A stretch of DNA of 34,558 nt from Frankia torreyi (lineage in GTDB: Bacteria > Actinomycetota > Actinomycetes > Frankiales > Frankiaceae). The DNA is taken from contig NZ_JYFN01000030.1 of assembly GCF_000948395.1 (NCBI RefSeq), positions 1 to 34,558 of the forward strand, read 5' to 3'. The notes under the pieces are model-generated. The model was not told the DNA's origin and did no database searches. It saw only the letters and a list, made by a program, of their open reading frames with translations. The first letter of the stretch is position 1. Every line of letters begins with the position of its first letter. The position numbers and the translations under genes are program-made. Positions 22,801 through 30,063 of this stretch are shown one piece after another.

Positions 22801-25274
22801 ACGCCGAAACGCTGGCTCAAGCGGTCGTAGGCCGCCTTGTTCTCCGGTGTCTTTGCGCCCTGGGTCCACCGGCGAGCGGCCTCGATGTCGACTGCGGCAC
22901 CGTCGTCCTCCCCGAGGATCTCGACGAGGAGCAGCCGGACCAGGTCCTGGTAGTGGCGCAGCCCGACGCCCGCGGCCATCTTGGCGGCGTCCTGCCGGCT
23001 GTCCGAGAACAGCAGAACCTTGCGTTCCCGTTGGTCGAGCTGGCCGGCCAGCTCGGTGACGAGCACCTGGTTGATCTTCTCGAAGCCGGTGCGCATCAGT
23101 CGCAGCGGCGACCGGTAGCGCAGCGGGTCGGTGGGCGCGAGCGGACGCGCTCGAGACGCACCCTTCCTGTACATGATCTCCCAGTCGGCGCCGCAGGCGG
23201 GGCAGCGGGTGGGAAACGGCGGGATCGTGCCGCGGTCGACGCCCGTCCCTCGCTTCGCCGAGACATGGAAGCTCCAGCCGGTGAAGCCGTGCTCCCCGTT
23301 ACTCAACCGGCCGGTGGTCGGGTCAAGCTCACTACGCCGGAAGGTGAAGGTCAGCTCGCCGCGCTTCCAGGAGGCGTCGTCGTCGGCCTGCTGCGGCTGC
23401 GTGGAGGGCCAGTAGACGATGTAGTTCGCCGCCGTGCGGTCGACGGCAGCCTGCTCTGGCAGCCGCGTGAGCTCGGGAACGTCCGGGAACAGCTCGCCAC
23501 GGAAGGTGGCTCGCTCGGTCTCGGCCGCGACGGTGAACCCGCCGAGCATGACGTCTCCGCAGCTCTGGCAGAAGACGAGTTCGAGCACGCGACCGCCGCA
23601 GTGACACCGGTCCCGCGGTTGGGCGTAGAGCCGGCCGACGGTGCGTGCCCGCCCGCCGTTCGCAACGGGGGCCGCGTCGACCAGGCCAGCCGGGTCGTCC
23701 GGGTCGTCGACGGCGGAGCAGGCTGGGTCGGTGCATGCCCAGATGCCGCTGACATTGCGGAAGAACAGGTGCGCGCGGATCTTCGGCAGGGCGTCGGCCC
23801 CATCGGCGGCGCCAGCCGTGCGCAGTGTTCCGAGCAGGCCCCGTAGCGCCGTCTGGCGCTCCGGTACGGCCACAGCGGGAAACAGACGGGCGGCGAGATC
23901 GGATGCTGTGCGGGTCACCGACCCACCGTGGTCCGGGTCCTGCAACGCGGCGCGCAACGCGTCTGGGGCGCCGGTGCGTCCGAGCAACTGGGACGCGTCC
24001 GGCGGGGTGAGATCGGCCGGACCGGCGGCGGCGCCGAGCTCGGCGGCGGCGCCGCTGAGGTCGATGGTTCTCCGTGATGGGTTGATTACCCTTCCGGCGA
24101 CGAAGTCGAAGCTGTCCGCGTCGACGGCGAAGAACTCGGAAAGGAAGCGGCGATCCCGTTGCGGGTCCAGGGAGGCCGATGCGGCGAGGATCCGCAGTTT
24201 CTCCGGCCGGCCGGCGATCCCCAGCCGATGTCGGAGGTTGCGCAGCAGGTAGGCGACCTCGGTGCCGGCGGTGCCACGGTAGAGGTGCAGCTCGTCGACG
24301 ACCAGGGTGAAGCAGTTTTCGGGTTTCCGGGCGAGCCAGTCCCGGGTCGTGTCGAAGAAGTTCTGGTCCCGTGCCCGGCCCAGCATGATGTTGAGCATCG
24401 AGTAGTTGGTGATGAGGATGTCCGGCGGCGCCGCCGCCATGTCCCAGCGGGAACGCATCTCGGCCCCGTCGAGCCGGGGGACGAAGTGGCGGGCGTCACC
24501 GCCGGTGCGCCAGGCCTGCCGGGCGCGTCGCTCGGTGGCGCGCAGATATCCCCGCAGCTCGGAGAGCTGCCGATTCTCGCCGGGCTCGCCGGTGACGGGG
24601 GTGGCGCCGGTGTAGCGGCCGAAGAAGAGCCGGTGGCCGCCGCGGTGGCGGTCCAGCCAGCCGCGGGCCTCGTCGCTGTCGAGCGCCCGCCGCAGCCGCA
24701 CCAGCTGGTCGTCGACGAGGGCGTTCATCGGGTAGAGCACGAGGGTGCGCACCGCCGCCGGGCGGCCGGTCTCGCCCTGTCGCTGAGCCTCGAACGGCCC
24801 CGACGTCCGCCACCAGGGCACCAGCGGCATCGAGCCGCCGGTCCAGGCCCGCGACTCGGCCAGCAGGCTCGCGATCACCGGCAGCAGGAAGGACTCCGTC
24901 TTCCCGGACCCGGTACCAGCGGTGATGACCATGTTCCGGCCCGGTTCAAGCCCGGCCGCCAGCGCCTGTTCCTGGTGGATGTAGAGGCTGCGGCCCGGCG
25001 GCAGCAGGCCGCAGGCGGCGAATTCGGCGAGTTCCGGCGGCGCGCCGACCCGACGGCCCGACTCCGCCGGAGAGCAGCCGGTCGTCACATATTCGGGCCG
25101 CAGCTCGATGAGCGGCTCGGTGTAGATGCCGCCGGGCCGGTCGAGCAGGGCCCGCCGCTCGCTCGCCAGCCGGTCGTCGGCCAGACCGAACGGCGTGTCG
25201 TAGTACCGCAGGTAGGCGCTGCGCAGCGCGTCGAACGTGCCGTAGACATCGAGCCCGGACCGGCCGCCGTTCAT
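19818..25274 (-). CDS. YprA/DruE-like DEAD/H-box helicase with DUF1998 domain
   Basis: Predicted 1818 aa. ATG 25274 overlaps the upstream stop (ATGA). Superfamily 2 motifs are complete: I AGTGSGKTES (119-128), Ia LYPMNALVDDQ (180-190), II VVDELH (325-330), III SASLD (366-370), IV-like LLFSDSRQDAAKMA (754-767), V TTTMEAGVDIG (1135-1145) and VI QQRVGRAGRRG (1163-1173). Roughly 380 residues between motifs III and IV hold zinc-ribbon-like pairs at Cys514/519, 557/559, 569/572 and 691/694. Further pairs are 1043/1046 with 1058/1061 and 1412/1415 with 1430/1433. The C-terminal DUF1998 (MZB) region carries Cys1676, 1680 and 1683 in CMSSCYQCLRDY. Helicases of this kind are central to Druantia (DruE), DISARM and Dpd defence systems; the length fits DruE best. 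A dsDNA or RNA translocase acting on foreign DNA is the inference. The last ~80 residues are unassigned. Confidence 0.88.
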   Translation of the reverse strand: MNGGRSGLDVYGTFDALRSAYLRYYDTPFGLADDRLASERRALLDRPGGIYTEPLIELRPEYVTTGCSPAESGRRVGAPPELAEFAACGLLPPGRSLYIHQEQALAAGLEPGRNMVITAGTGSGKTESFLLPVIASLLAESRAWTGGSMPLVPWWRTSGPFEAQRQGETGRPAAVRTLVLYPMNALVDDQLVRLRRALDSDEARGWLDRHRGGHRLFFGRYTGATPVTGEPGENRQLSELRGYLRATERRARQAWRTGGDARHFVPRLDGAEMRSRWDMAAAPPDILITNYSMLNIMLGRARDQNFFDTTRDWLARKPENCFTLVVDELHLYRGTAGTEVAYLLRNLRHRLGIAGRPEKLRILAASASLDPQRDRRFLSEFFAVDADSFDFVAGRVINPSRRTIDLSGAAAELGAAAGPADLTPPDASQLLGRTGAPDALRAALQDPDHGGSVTRTASDLAARLFPAVAVPERQTALRGLLGTLRTAGAADGADALPKIRAHLFFRNVSGIWACTDPACSAVDDPDDPAGLVDAAPVANGGRARTVGRLYAQPRDRCHCGGRVLELVFCQSCGDVMLGGFTVAAETERATFRGELFPDVPELTRLPEQAAVDRTAANYIVYWPSTQPQQADDDASWKRGELTFTFRRSELDPTTGRLSNGEHGFTGWSFHVSAKRGTGVDRGTIPPFPTRCPACGADWEIMYRKGASRARPLAPTDPLRYRSPLRLMRTGFEKINQVLVTELAGQLDQRERKVLLFSDSRQDAAKMAAGVGLRHYQDLVRLLLVEILGEDDGAAVDIEAARRWTQGAKTPENKAAYDRLSQRFGVTFQTLVFAWISGDESVTAAVESQLVEPPTLRSLVPKIQQRLVRMGVNPAGPQPSRQKYGDDEWHEFYEWSGAVPAVRGTLTDSQRSGLEGAEADLLENVIENLLSGAGRDFESLGLGWLDMRPGARRLTLDPTDPTAIARASIRILAELRRFVGYRDEGSRPPGRLRAFWRAVGQAHGLDAGEVEARAEHGWDKAVRGYLVDPKEVVVRRPAEAAWTCPGCRRQHLHPGSLVCTQCRTGLQEASSPPRDSGEDYYGWKASTGRGRFRLACAELTGQTGRTERQRRQAIFQDVFLDDEIPLAEGLDLLSVTTTMEAGVDIGALASVAMANMPPTRYNYQQRVGRAGRRGSPVAVALTVCRGRSHDEHYFQNPTAITNDPTPAPYLAMGQREIFERSLSATILREAFRDLPDDLRVDGRQPNVHGEYGTIDEWASRSGHIRRWLAANTDAVAAAFHALSAHAAVPTTVDEAIDGVRRLPDAIDEVAARVVGHEALSQRLAESGWLPMFGFPTQVRLLHLSRPTRSFPWPPDDVVDRDLSIALSQFAPGSEIVRDGWVHTVVGVTSFQPSYRGVSPLPEPLVQQRHLGLCMDCNHVDELVDIDAVALCPACGRGGYRVVQVRQPLGFRAGAARDFDGAFTWSPRRIVARVTSDLDRLREETTQQNLVALSGQGDRYIVNDNLGRMFTFARAGHDWGGYLETTVVDHLDDPRIRVPRGEVTRAALGAVLHTDLFFLGSYTPTPPAGGLRLNLRRVAPRVAADLTHGLRTAWYSLAFLLRSAAAEHLDIQPQEIIAGIHSAARGGEQTFYAFLADTLENGAGFSSHLGEADELGRFLDTVQRYLAVLERAGHADDCMSSCYQCLRDYTNMAYHPLLDWRIARDLLGVLRHGLLTPGPDRAERALAGWLKAQPAMREVATPAPSCLVASGPRQAALVVKHPLEAFDQAVASPRIAKTVDVLAAEGIEPDRVVVADFHTMEASPMLVKEALATVLASGCP

Positions 25275-26197
25275 GCACACACCTTCAGAGTCGAGGACAG
25301 TGATGTCGCGATGCGATCGGCGACGTTGCGCGGCACACCGTCGTACATCACCTGGCCAGGTGTCCGGTCGAGGACGGGCGGAAGCCCTGTGCACAACACG
25401 GCGATCCGCCGGTGCGCGAGCGGCAGCGGCATCCCGCTGTCGACGGACAGCACTCCGACCGCGCCGTCGCCCTTCCCTTCCTCGAACTCCCAGCGCAGTG
25501 GTTGGCTCGTTTCGCCGCCCACGAGATACCTGCCTTCGGCCGGGGTGGTCCAGAACCACCGGTCGCCGCGGCAGAGGAGGTATTCCTTGGCTGTGCCGTA
25601 GGTCTCCCGCTGGTAGAGGCCGTCGCCGAGGTGACGGCGGTCGGCAGCCTGGAAGGTCATCGTCCGGCGGTTCCAACGGGCCATCGGCGGTCCCTGGCGC
25701 CCCGGTGGCTCCGCCGGCCTCCCCGGTTCCACCGCACGCAGGGTCGCGCTGCGCCGGACCGCCGCGTCGGGCTCAAGGGGCAGGCCGCCACGGGCCGCCG
25801 CCGCAGACAGCCGCTGGTCGTCCTCATAGACCAGCCACCAGGTGGACGGCATGGGAAGCTGGCCCCGGCTGTCGTTGCGGTGGACGACAACCCGTACGCC
25901 CGCCCCCATAGCGGCCTCGAGCTGCGCCTCGCGGACCACTCCCGTAAACAGGGCGACGCTCTCGCGACCGGGGAGTGTGGCCAGCCCCGAAGGCTGTGCC
26001 TCCCATTGGCGTTGACGCCAGTCGACCGCGAGAACACCCAGTTCGTTCATGGTCAGAACCAGCCGGCGCGCGCGGGTGAGGTCCGTCGGGTCGACCCGGT
26101 CGCCCGCGTACCAGGCGATGGTCCGGTACAGGGAGGCAAGCGACCCGCCTTGGCGATCTGCCAACCAGGCGAGAAGAACATCCGGATCGAACGTCAC
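25271..26197 (-). CDS. Helicase-operon accessory protein, 308 aa, unrecognised
   Basis: Start GTG 26197 overlaps the upstream stop (GTGA) and its stop overlaps the helicase start (ATGA), so the three genes are translationally coupled. I recognise no named domain. Residues 1-75 look like a winged-helix fold: TFDPDVLLAWLADRQGGSLA, then TDLTRARRLVLTMNELGVLA. Residues 76-120 run on with LPGRESVALFTGVVREAQLE. Residues 185-308 are strand-rich with aromatics: YGTAKEYLLCRGDRWFWTTP, then AEGRYLVG, and RRIAVLCTGLPPVLDR near the end. There are no nuclease or methyltransferase motifs, signal peptide or membrane helix. A DNA-binding or adaptor role next to the helicase is a reasonable guess only. It is not recognisably DruH, DrmB or DrmC. 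Confidence 0.8.
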   Translation of the reverse strand: MTFDPDVLLAWLADRQGGSLASLYRTIAWYAGDRVDPTDLTRARRLVLTMNELGVLAVDWRQRQWEAQPSGLATLPGRESVALFTGVVREAQLEAAMGAGVRVVVHRNDSRGQLPMPSTWWLVYEDDQRLSAAAARGGLPLEPDAAVRRSATLRAVEPGRPAEPPGRQGPPMARWNRRTMTFQAADRRHLGDGLYQRETYGTAKEYLLCRGDRWFWTTPAEGRYLVGGETSQPLRWEFEEGKGDGAVGVLSVDSGMPLPLAHRRIAVLCTGLPPVLDRTPGQVMYDGVPRNVADRIATSLSSTLKVCA

Positions 26198-28221
26198 CGT
26201 GTCTTCCAGCCAACCTCGTGAGTGATCATGCTTCGATGGTTGAGGACGGCCTGCTGGTAGCGCCGCCAGGCCTGCTCGTGCGGCTGGCCGGCCTGGCTCG
26301 AGAGCACGAAGTGCGCCCATGCCTGCGCGTCGGCGGCCGTGAGGCGGCCGATGTTCGGGGAGTCGTCACGTAGCTGGCGGACGATCGTGCTCGATCCGGC
26401 CGCCGCCAGCCACACCGCCTCCCGCGGCGGGATGACTCGGTAGCTGAAGGCCCGCAGGGTGGTGCCCCGCCGCGTCCACCACCGGGGCGCGGCCGGTTCT
26501 CCGACGGGGGTCACGTGCCCGTCAACGTGGAGGAAGTACACCTTCGCTCCGTGCGGAACCGTCAGCGACCGGCCCGAGCCGGCGGGCAACCCCTCGATGT
26601 CGCCGGCGGTGGTCGGACACTGCGGCGGGTGCAGCGTGAACCGCCGGGTGAACCCGCCCGCTTGCACGGTGTAAGTGCCCTCGGCGAGACCGAGCGACCG
26701 GAGCCGGATGACTCGGCCGGTCGGCGGGGGGCGTAGGCGTCGCCCGTTGAGCAGGACCGGGGCCGCGGTGTCGAACCCCGCGGGCAGCGCAACGTCGGGG
26801 GGACCCTCGAGGAGGTAGCGAGACCCTCGCGCGCCCTCGCCACTCTCCCGGCCGATCCGCAGCCCGCCGACCAGTCGCAGCCGCGGCGAGGCCCGCACCG
26901 CCACACCGATCCCAAGCCGATCGAACACGGCGGTCGCCGCCGCAGCGTCGGTAAACAGCACGTCCCGCAGCACATGCCAACCCGGGAACGGGCCCTGCTC
27001 AGGGTCGACGTCGCCCACCGCGGCGCGCACCGCGTCCACCACGGCGCCGAGCCGATCGTCGCGCACGACGAACAGCAGCGGCTCGTCGGTGTCGACCGCG
27101 TCGCCGGCGACCCATGCGCCGGCCGCGTCGTCCTCGGCTGCGACCAGCAGGTCGCGAGGGCGTTGGGCGATACGCAGCCGGGTGCCGGTCGCCGTCAGGC
27201 CCCGTACCAGCGCCGTCTCCACCGCAGGCAGATCGCCGGTGAGGGTGTAGGAGGTCAAACCGGGCTCGGCGCGCACGGTGAGACTCCAACCGGCGCCGGT
27301 CAGCGCGTCGCCGTCGACACCGTCGACGATCGGTGCATGCCAGCCGGCCTCCCAGTTCCCCCAGTCGGCGTCGACGAATTTCGGTTGCAGGACCAGCCCG
27401 AGCCGTCCCGCCTCCATGGCCTGGCCGGGTACCTGGACCGGGATCGTCGGCCGGTGCGACGAGCCCGCCACCGCCGCGAGGATCCCGCCCAGAATCTCGT
27501 CCCGGTCCGATCGGGCGGTGGCGAGCGCTTCCTGCAGCGGAGGGGAGAGTCGCCCCGTGTCGAGTCCCTCCCAGCGACGCAGGGCCGAAACGAGTTCCGC
27601 CAGCGCCGCCGCCACCGCGGACCGCCCGAGCGGTGAACGGAAGAAACGCTCCAGTTCCGGCAGGTCACGTTCCCGGACGATGGCCTGGGACAGCGCAAGC
27701 ACGATCCACGACTGGCTGCCTTTGCGGCGCCCGACGTCGGGAAAGGTGACGATGCCCCGCGCGCCGTCCTGCTCGCGCATCCACCCGCCGAGGATCTCCC
27801 AGTGAGCGGGGATCTGCTCATAGCTCATCCGCAGCCGCCGCAGGCTCTCCTGCTCGGTGCTGCGCGGCATGGGCAGACATTCGACGAGCCGCTGGTAGTA
27901 GTTGCTGGACCATACCCGGCCCTCGCGACGCATCAGGGTGCCGGCGAGCACGCAGACGGCGAGGAGCGGCAGGCAGGGCGGCGGCTGCACGCGCGTTCCC
28001 CGTTTCCAGGCCGACACGGTACGGAAGATGCCGTCGAAGATGTCGTACCGGTGATACCAGTCGAGCCGCGCCTGGACGGCTTCGACGAGATCCGGACCGT
28101 CCGGTCCGCGCAGCGCCTTCGCCTTGTCGTTGTCGACATAGAGGACGACCGGCCGGCCGGCCGCGCTCGGTCCGAAGAATTCCTCCGCAAGCCGGTCCTG
28201 CCACCACTGATACGGGTCCAT
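26194..28221 (-). CDS. Helicase-operon accessory protein, 675 codons, unrecognised
   Basis: First gene of the operon, 675 residues by count. ATG 28221 has GAGG six bases upstream. I do not recognise the family. Residues 1-210 appear helical, with MDPYQWWQDRLAEEFFG, PVVLYVDNDKAKAL, LPLLAVCVLAGTLM followed by a YYQRL segment, and SWIVLALSQAIVRERDLPEL running into ERFFRSPLG. The middle (about 260-430) is mixed. Residues about 440-570 look like an immunoglobulin-like beta domain: PRLRLVGGLRIGRE, SRYLLEGPPDVALP and GLAEGTYTVQAGGFTRRFTL. The last 100 residues are helical and basic (HEQAWRRYQQAVLNHRSMIT). No catalytic motif, signal peptide or membrane helix is visible. Its position suggests a recognition or loading subunit for the helicase; this is inference. 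Confidence 0.8.
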   Translation of the reverse strand: MDPYQWWQDRLAEEFFGPSAAGRPVVLYVDNDKAKALRGPDGPDLVEAVQARLDWYHRYDIFDGIFRTVSAWKRGTRVQPPPCLPLLAVCVLAGTLMRREGRVWSSNYYQRLVECLPMPRSTEQESLRRLRMSYEQIPAHWEILGGWMREQDGARGIVTFPDVGRRKGSQSWIVLALSQAIVRERDLPELERFFRSPLGRSAVAAALAELVSALRRWEGLDTGRLSPPLQEALATARSDRDEILGGILAAVAGSSHRPTIPVQVPGQAMEAGRLGLVLQPKFVDADWGNWEAGWHAPIVDGVDGDALTGAGWSLTVRAEPGLTSYTLTGDLPAVETALVRGLTATGTRLRIAQRPRDLLVAAEDDAAGAWVAGDAVDTDEPLLFVVRDDRLGAVVDAVRAAVGDVDPEQGPFPGWHVLRDVLFTDAAAATAVFDRLGIGVAVRASPRLRLVGGLRIGRESGEGARGSRYLLEGPPDVALPAGFDTAAPVLLNGRRLRPPPTGRVIRLRSLGLAEGTYTVQAGGFTRRFTLHPPQCPTTAGDIEGLPAGSGRSLTVPHGAKVYFLHVDGHVTPVGEPAAPRWWTRRGTTLRAFSYRVIPPREAVWLAAAGSSTIVRQLRDDSPNIGRLTAADAQAWAHFVLSSQAGQPHEQAWRRYQQAVLNHRSMITHEVGWKTR

Positions 28222-28334
28222 CTACGGCCTCTTCCTCCCCCGGGACATCAGCCACGCACCGGCACCCGAAGCCGGGCAGGTGACATGCACCGCCGCGCAA
28301 CGGCCGACCCCAACCAGTCCGACCATCACCTCTC

Positions 28335-28340
28335 ATCATA
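28335..28340 (-). promoter_or_regulatory. Candidate -10 element of the helicase operon
   Basis: TATGAT reads on the minus strand from 28340 to 28335, about 114 bp upstream of the first gene, in one of the few AT-rich patches here. The hexamer 17 bp upstream (ACGGCA) is a poor -35, so a different sigma factor or an activator may be involved. Confidence 0.3.
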
Positions 28341-28504
28341 TTCCTCGTACGTTCCATTGCCGTTCATGCCTCGTCGGACAGCCCTGACCGGGCTCCCCGG
28401 TCACAGGTCCACGTTTCCGGCCGGCCGGCCCGGAACCCGATGCCGCGTCCCGCCGTCGTGAGACGCCGGCGTCGACAACCCACCCCGGCCATGCCCACCC
28501 AGAC

Positions 28505-28544
28505 GGATCGTCTCCGCGGGGGTGCCGGTGGATCGTCTCCGCGG
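28505..28544. repeat. Two 15-bp direct repeats upstream of the helicase operon
   Basis: GGATCGTCTCCGCGG occurs at 28505-28519 and 28530-28544, a 25-bp pitch. They could be paired binding sites, or recombination traces at the edge of the island. No array or spacer pattern is present. Confidence 0.5.
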
Positions 28545-28659
28545 CGGCACGGAGCCCCGCCGCACCGACTGGTCTCATGGCATGTCCTCCGCCCCGACGC
28601 CGACGGCACACCCCCAGACCCCAGGTGCCGTGGCGCCGCACAGGTGCGCAGGTTTCCGC

Positions 28660-28923
28660 CTACACCGTTTCCGTGCGTCCCTTGTCGACGACGGATTCAT
28701 CGGCGGAGAGTATCCGGCGGGAAGGAGCTCTCGACGGGAACGTGACCACCCGTCCCGATACTTTTTCAATCACCCGCCCAAGCGATCCCGCGAACTGGTC
28801 ACCCAGATTCCCGGTCTCGTTGATGAGCCATCCCTGCGGGAACTCGACGAGATTCCGTGGACGGTCCGGGTCATCACTTTCGCGACCGAGAAGTGCGGAG
28901 GCTATCTCGCGAGCGCCCCGCAA
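28660..28923 (-). CDS. Small hypothetical protein, possibly of immunity-protein type
   Basis: Predicted 87 aa from TTG 28923; the frame directly follows the GGDEF stop at 28948 with no other in-frame start between. The sequence is protein-like: REIASALLGRESDDPDRPRN, LVEFPQGWLINETGN, GRVIEKVSGRVVTFPS and APSRRIL. The ordering (N-terminal helix, a G-W strand, then a T/S-G-x-V strand with FPS and a P-x-R-I tail) recalls small YrhB/Imm35-like proteins that often neighbour toxins, but I cannot confirm this. Third-position GC is lower than in the flanking genes, suggesting transfer. No good ribosome site is visible, so translation may depend on the GGDEF gene. Confidence 0.45.
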   Translation of the reverse strand: MRGAREIASALLGRESDDPDRPRNLVEFPQGWLINETGNLGDQFAGSLGRVIEKVSGRVVTFPSRAPSRRILSADESVVDKGRTETV

Positions 28924-28947
28924 ACGATGGCAGCGGAGCCGGCCGGC

Positions 28948-30063
28948 CTAGCGTTGCCGGAGCCGACCCGTCTCACGCTCTGGCGCCGCGAGGCGGGGCC
29001 TGCGGCGGGTGGCCGGGGTGCGCAGGGACTCGTCGAACAGGACGCGACAATTGCGTCCCCGCCGCTTCGCCGCGTACATGGCGATGTCGGCGGCGTGCAG
29101 GATCGCGCGGGGGTCGGTCAACCCCGGGGCGGACACCGCCACGCCGATGCTCGAGGTGACCGGGGGGCCGTCCGACGGCGCGCGCACGGCGGCGGTTTCG
29201 ACGATGCGGTCGGCGATCCCCAGCACGGACTCAGCCGAGGTGATCCCCTCGCACAGCACGGCGAACTCGTCGCCGGCGAGCCGGGCGACGGTGTCGCCGG
29301 GGCGCACGGCCCGCCGCAACCGCGTCGCCACCTCACGCAGCACCAGGTCGCCAGCCTGATGGCCGGCCAAATCGTTAACGGCCTTGAAGCCGTCGAGGTC
29401 GACGAAGAGCAGCCCGACCCGGTCCTGCCATCCGCCTGCCTCGGCCCGGGCGAGGGCCCGGCCAAGCCGGTCGAGGAACGACACTCGGTTCGGCAGGCCG
29501 GTGAGCCCGTCGCGCAGCGCGCGGCGGCGGGCGCGCGCCGCCCGCGCCGCCTCGAAGCCGCGCGCCGACACGACGGCGGTCGAGATCTGGCCGGCGACCA
29601 GGGCGACGAAGTCACGGTAGTCGCCGTCGAGCGCGAGCCGGTCGCTCAGGCCGGCCAGGAGCAGGCCGATCGGGTGGCCGTCGCGGCCGTTGGCGAACGG
29701 CACCGCCAGCGCTGACCTCGACGGCGCCGACCTCGCCAGCGCCGACCTCGACGGCGGCGAGCCCGATGACGGCAAGCCCGATGACGGTGTCACGCGCCGT
29801 GACAGCACTGTCGGAACGCGGATGCGTTGCCACGCTCGCTCGCGTCCTCGTCCTCGTGGCCGTTCGACCACTCCCCTCGCCGGCCGGTCCCGGTCGCTCG
29901 GCGGCCCAGGGCCGACCCTGCGGGCAGGCCGCGACCGCGTCACCGTCGGGCGGCCCTGACCTGTCACCGGCGACGCTCCTGTCCCGATCGCCCGCGCTCT
30001 CCCCGAGATTGCCGTCGCCCGCGGCGGCAAACCCCACCCCGATCCGCGTCGCGCCCGATTCAC
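28948..30063 (-). CDS. GGDEF-domain protein (predicted diguanylate cyclase) with shortened GAF region
   Basis: The frame is 371 codons. Residues 183-345 are a GGDEF domain that makes cyclic di-GMP from two GTP. The active loop is RLAGDEF (AGDEF instead of GGDEF), FVDLDGFKAVND holds the metal-binding Asp, and RPGD (254-257), five residues before the loop, is an intact inhibitory I-site. Residues 120-176 (AVPFANGRDGHPIGLLLAGL, then ALVAGQISTAVVSARGFEAA) resemble only the last third of a GAF sensor domain of the kind fused to actinobacterial histidine kinases. Upstream of residue 120 the frame is Arg/Ser/Pro-rich and repeat-laden (29705-29787), so the natural N-terminus is probably lost or starts elsewhere. 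The coding end is firm; the start is not. It may be a truncated gene. Confidence 0.7.
   Translation of the reverse strand: MNRARRGSGWGLPPRATAISGRARAIGTGASPVTGQGRPTVTRSRPARRVGPGPPSDRDRPARGVVERPRGRGRERAWQRIRVPTVLSRRVTPSSGLPSSGSPPSRSALARSAPSRSALAVPFANGRDGHPIGLLLAGLSDRLALDGDYRDFVALVAGQISTAVVSARGFEAARAARARRRALRDGLTGLPNRVSFLDRLGRALARAEAGGWQDRVGLLFVDLDGFKAVNDLAGHQAGDLVLREVATRLRRAVRPGDTVARLAGDEFAVLCEGITSAESVLGIADRIVETAAVRAPSDGPPVTSSIGVAVSAPGLTDPRAILHAADIAMYAAKRRGRNCRVLFDESLRTPATRRRPRLAAPERETGRLRQR
29705..29790. repeat. Tandem repeats at the broken front of the GGDEF gene
   Basis: A 22-bp block beginning at 29705 recurs at 29735 with one mismatch (30-bp period). Directly after, GCCCGATGACGG occurs at 29761 and 29776 (15-bp period). 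They coincide with the point where GAF similarity ends. Confidence 0.6.

Larger units (their letters stand above)
28222..28659. other. Spacer upstream of the helicase operon
   Basis: No supportable gene. It holds the likely operon promoter near 28335 and a pair of 15-bp direct repeats at 28505 and 28530. Open frames on both strands here are short and of shadow-like composition. Confidence 0.4.

Noticed and set aside
19818-28221. Calling the operon a standard Druantia or DISARM system
   Set aside because: Only the helicase resembles known components; the two partners do not visibly match DruA-D, DruH, DrmB, DrmC or a methyltransferase.
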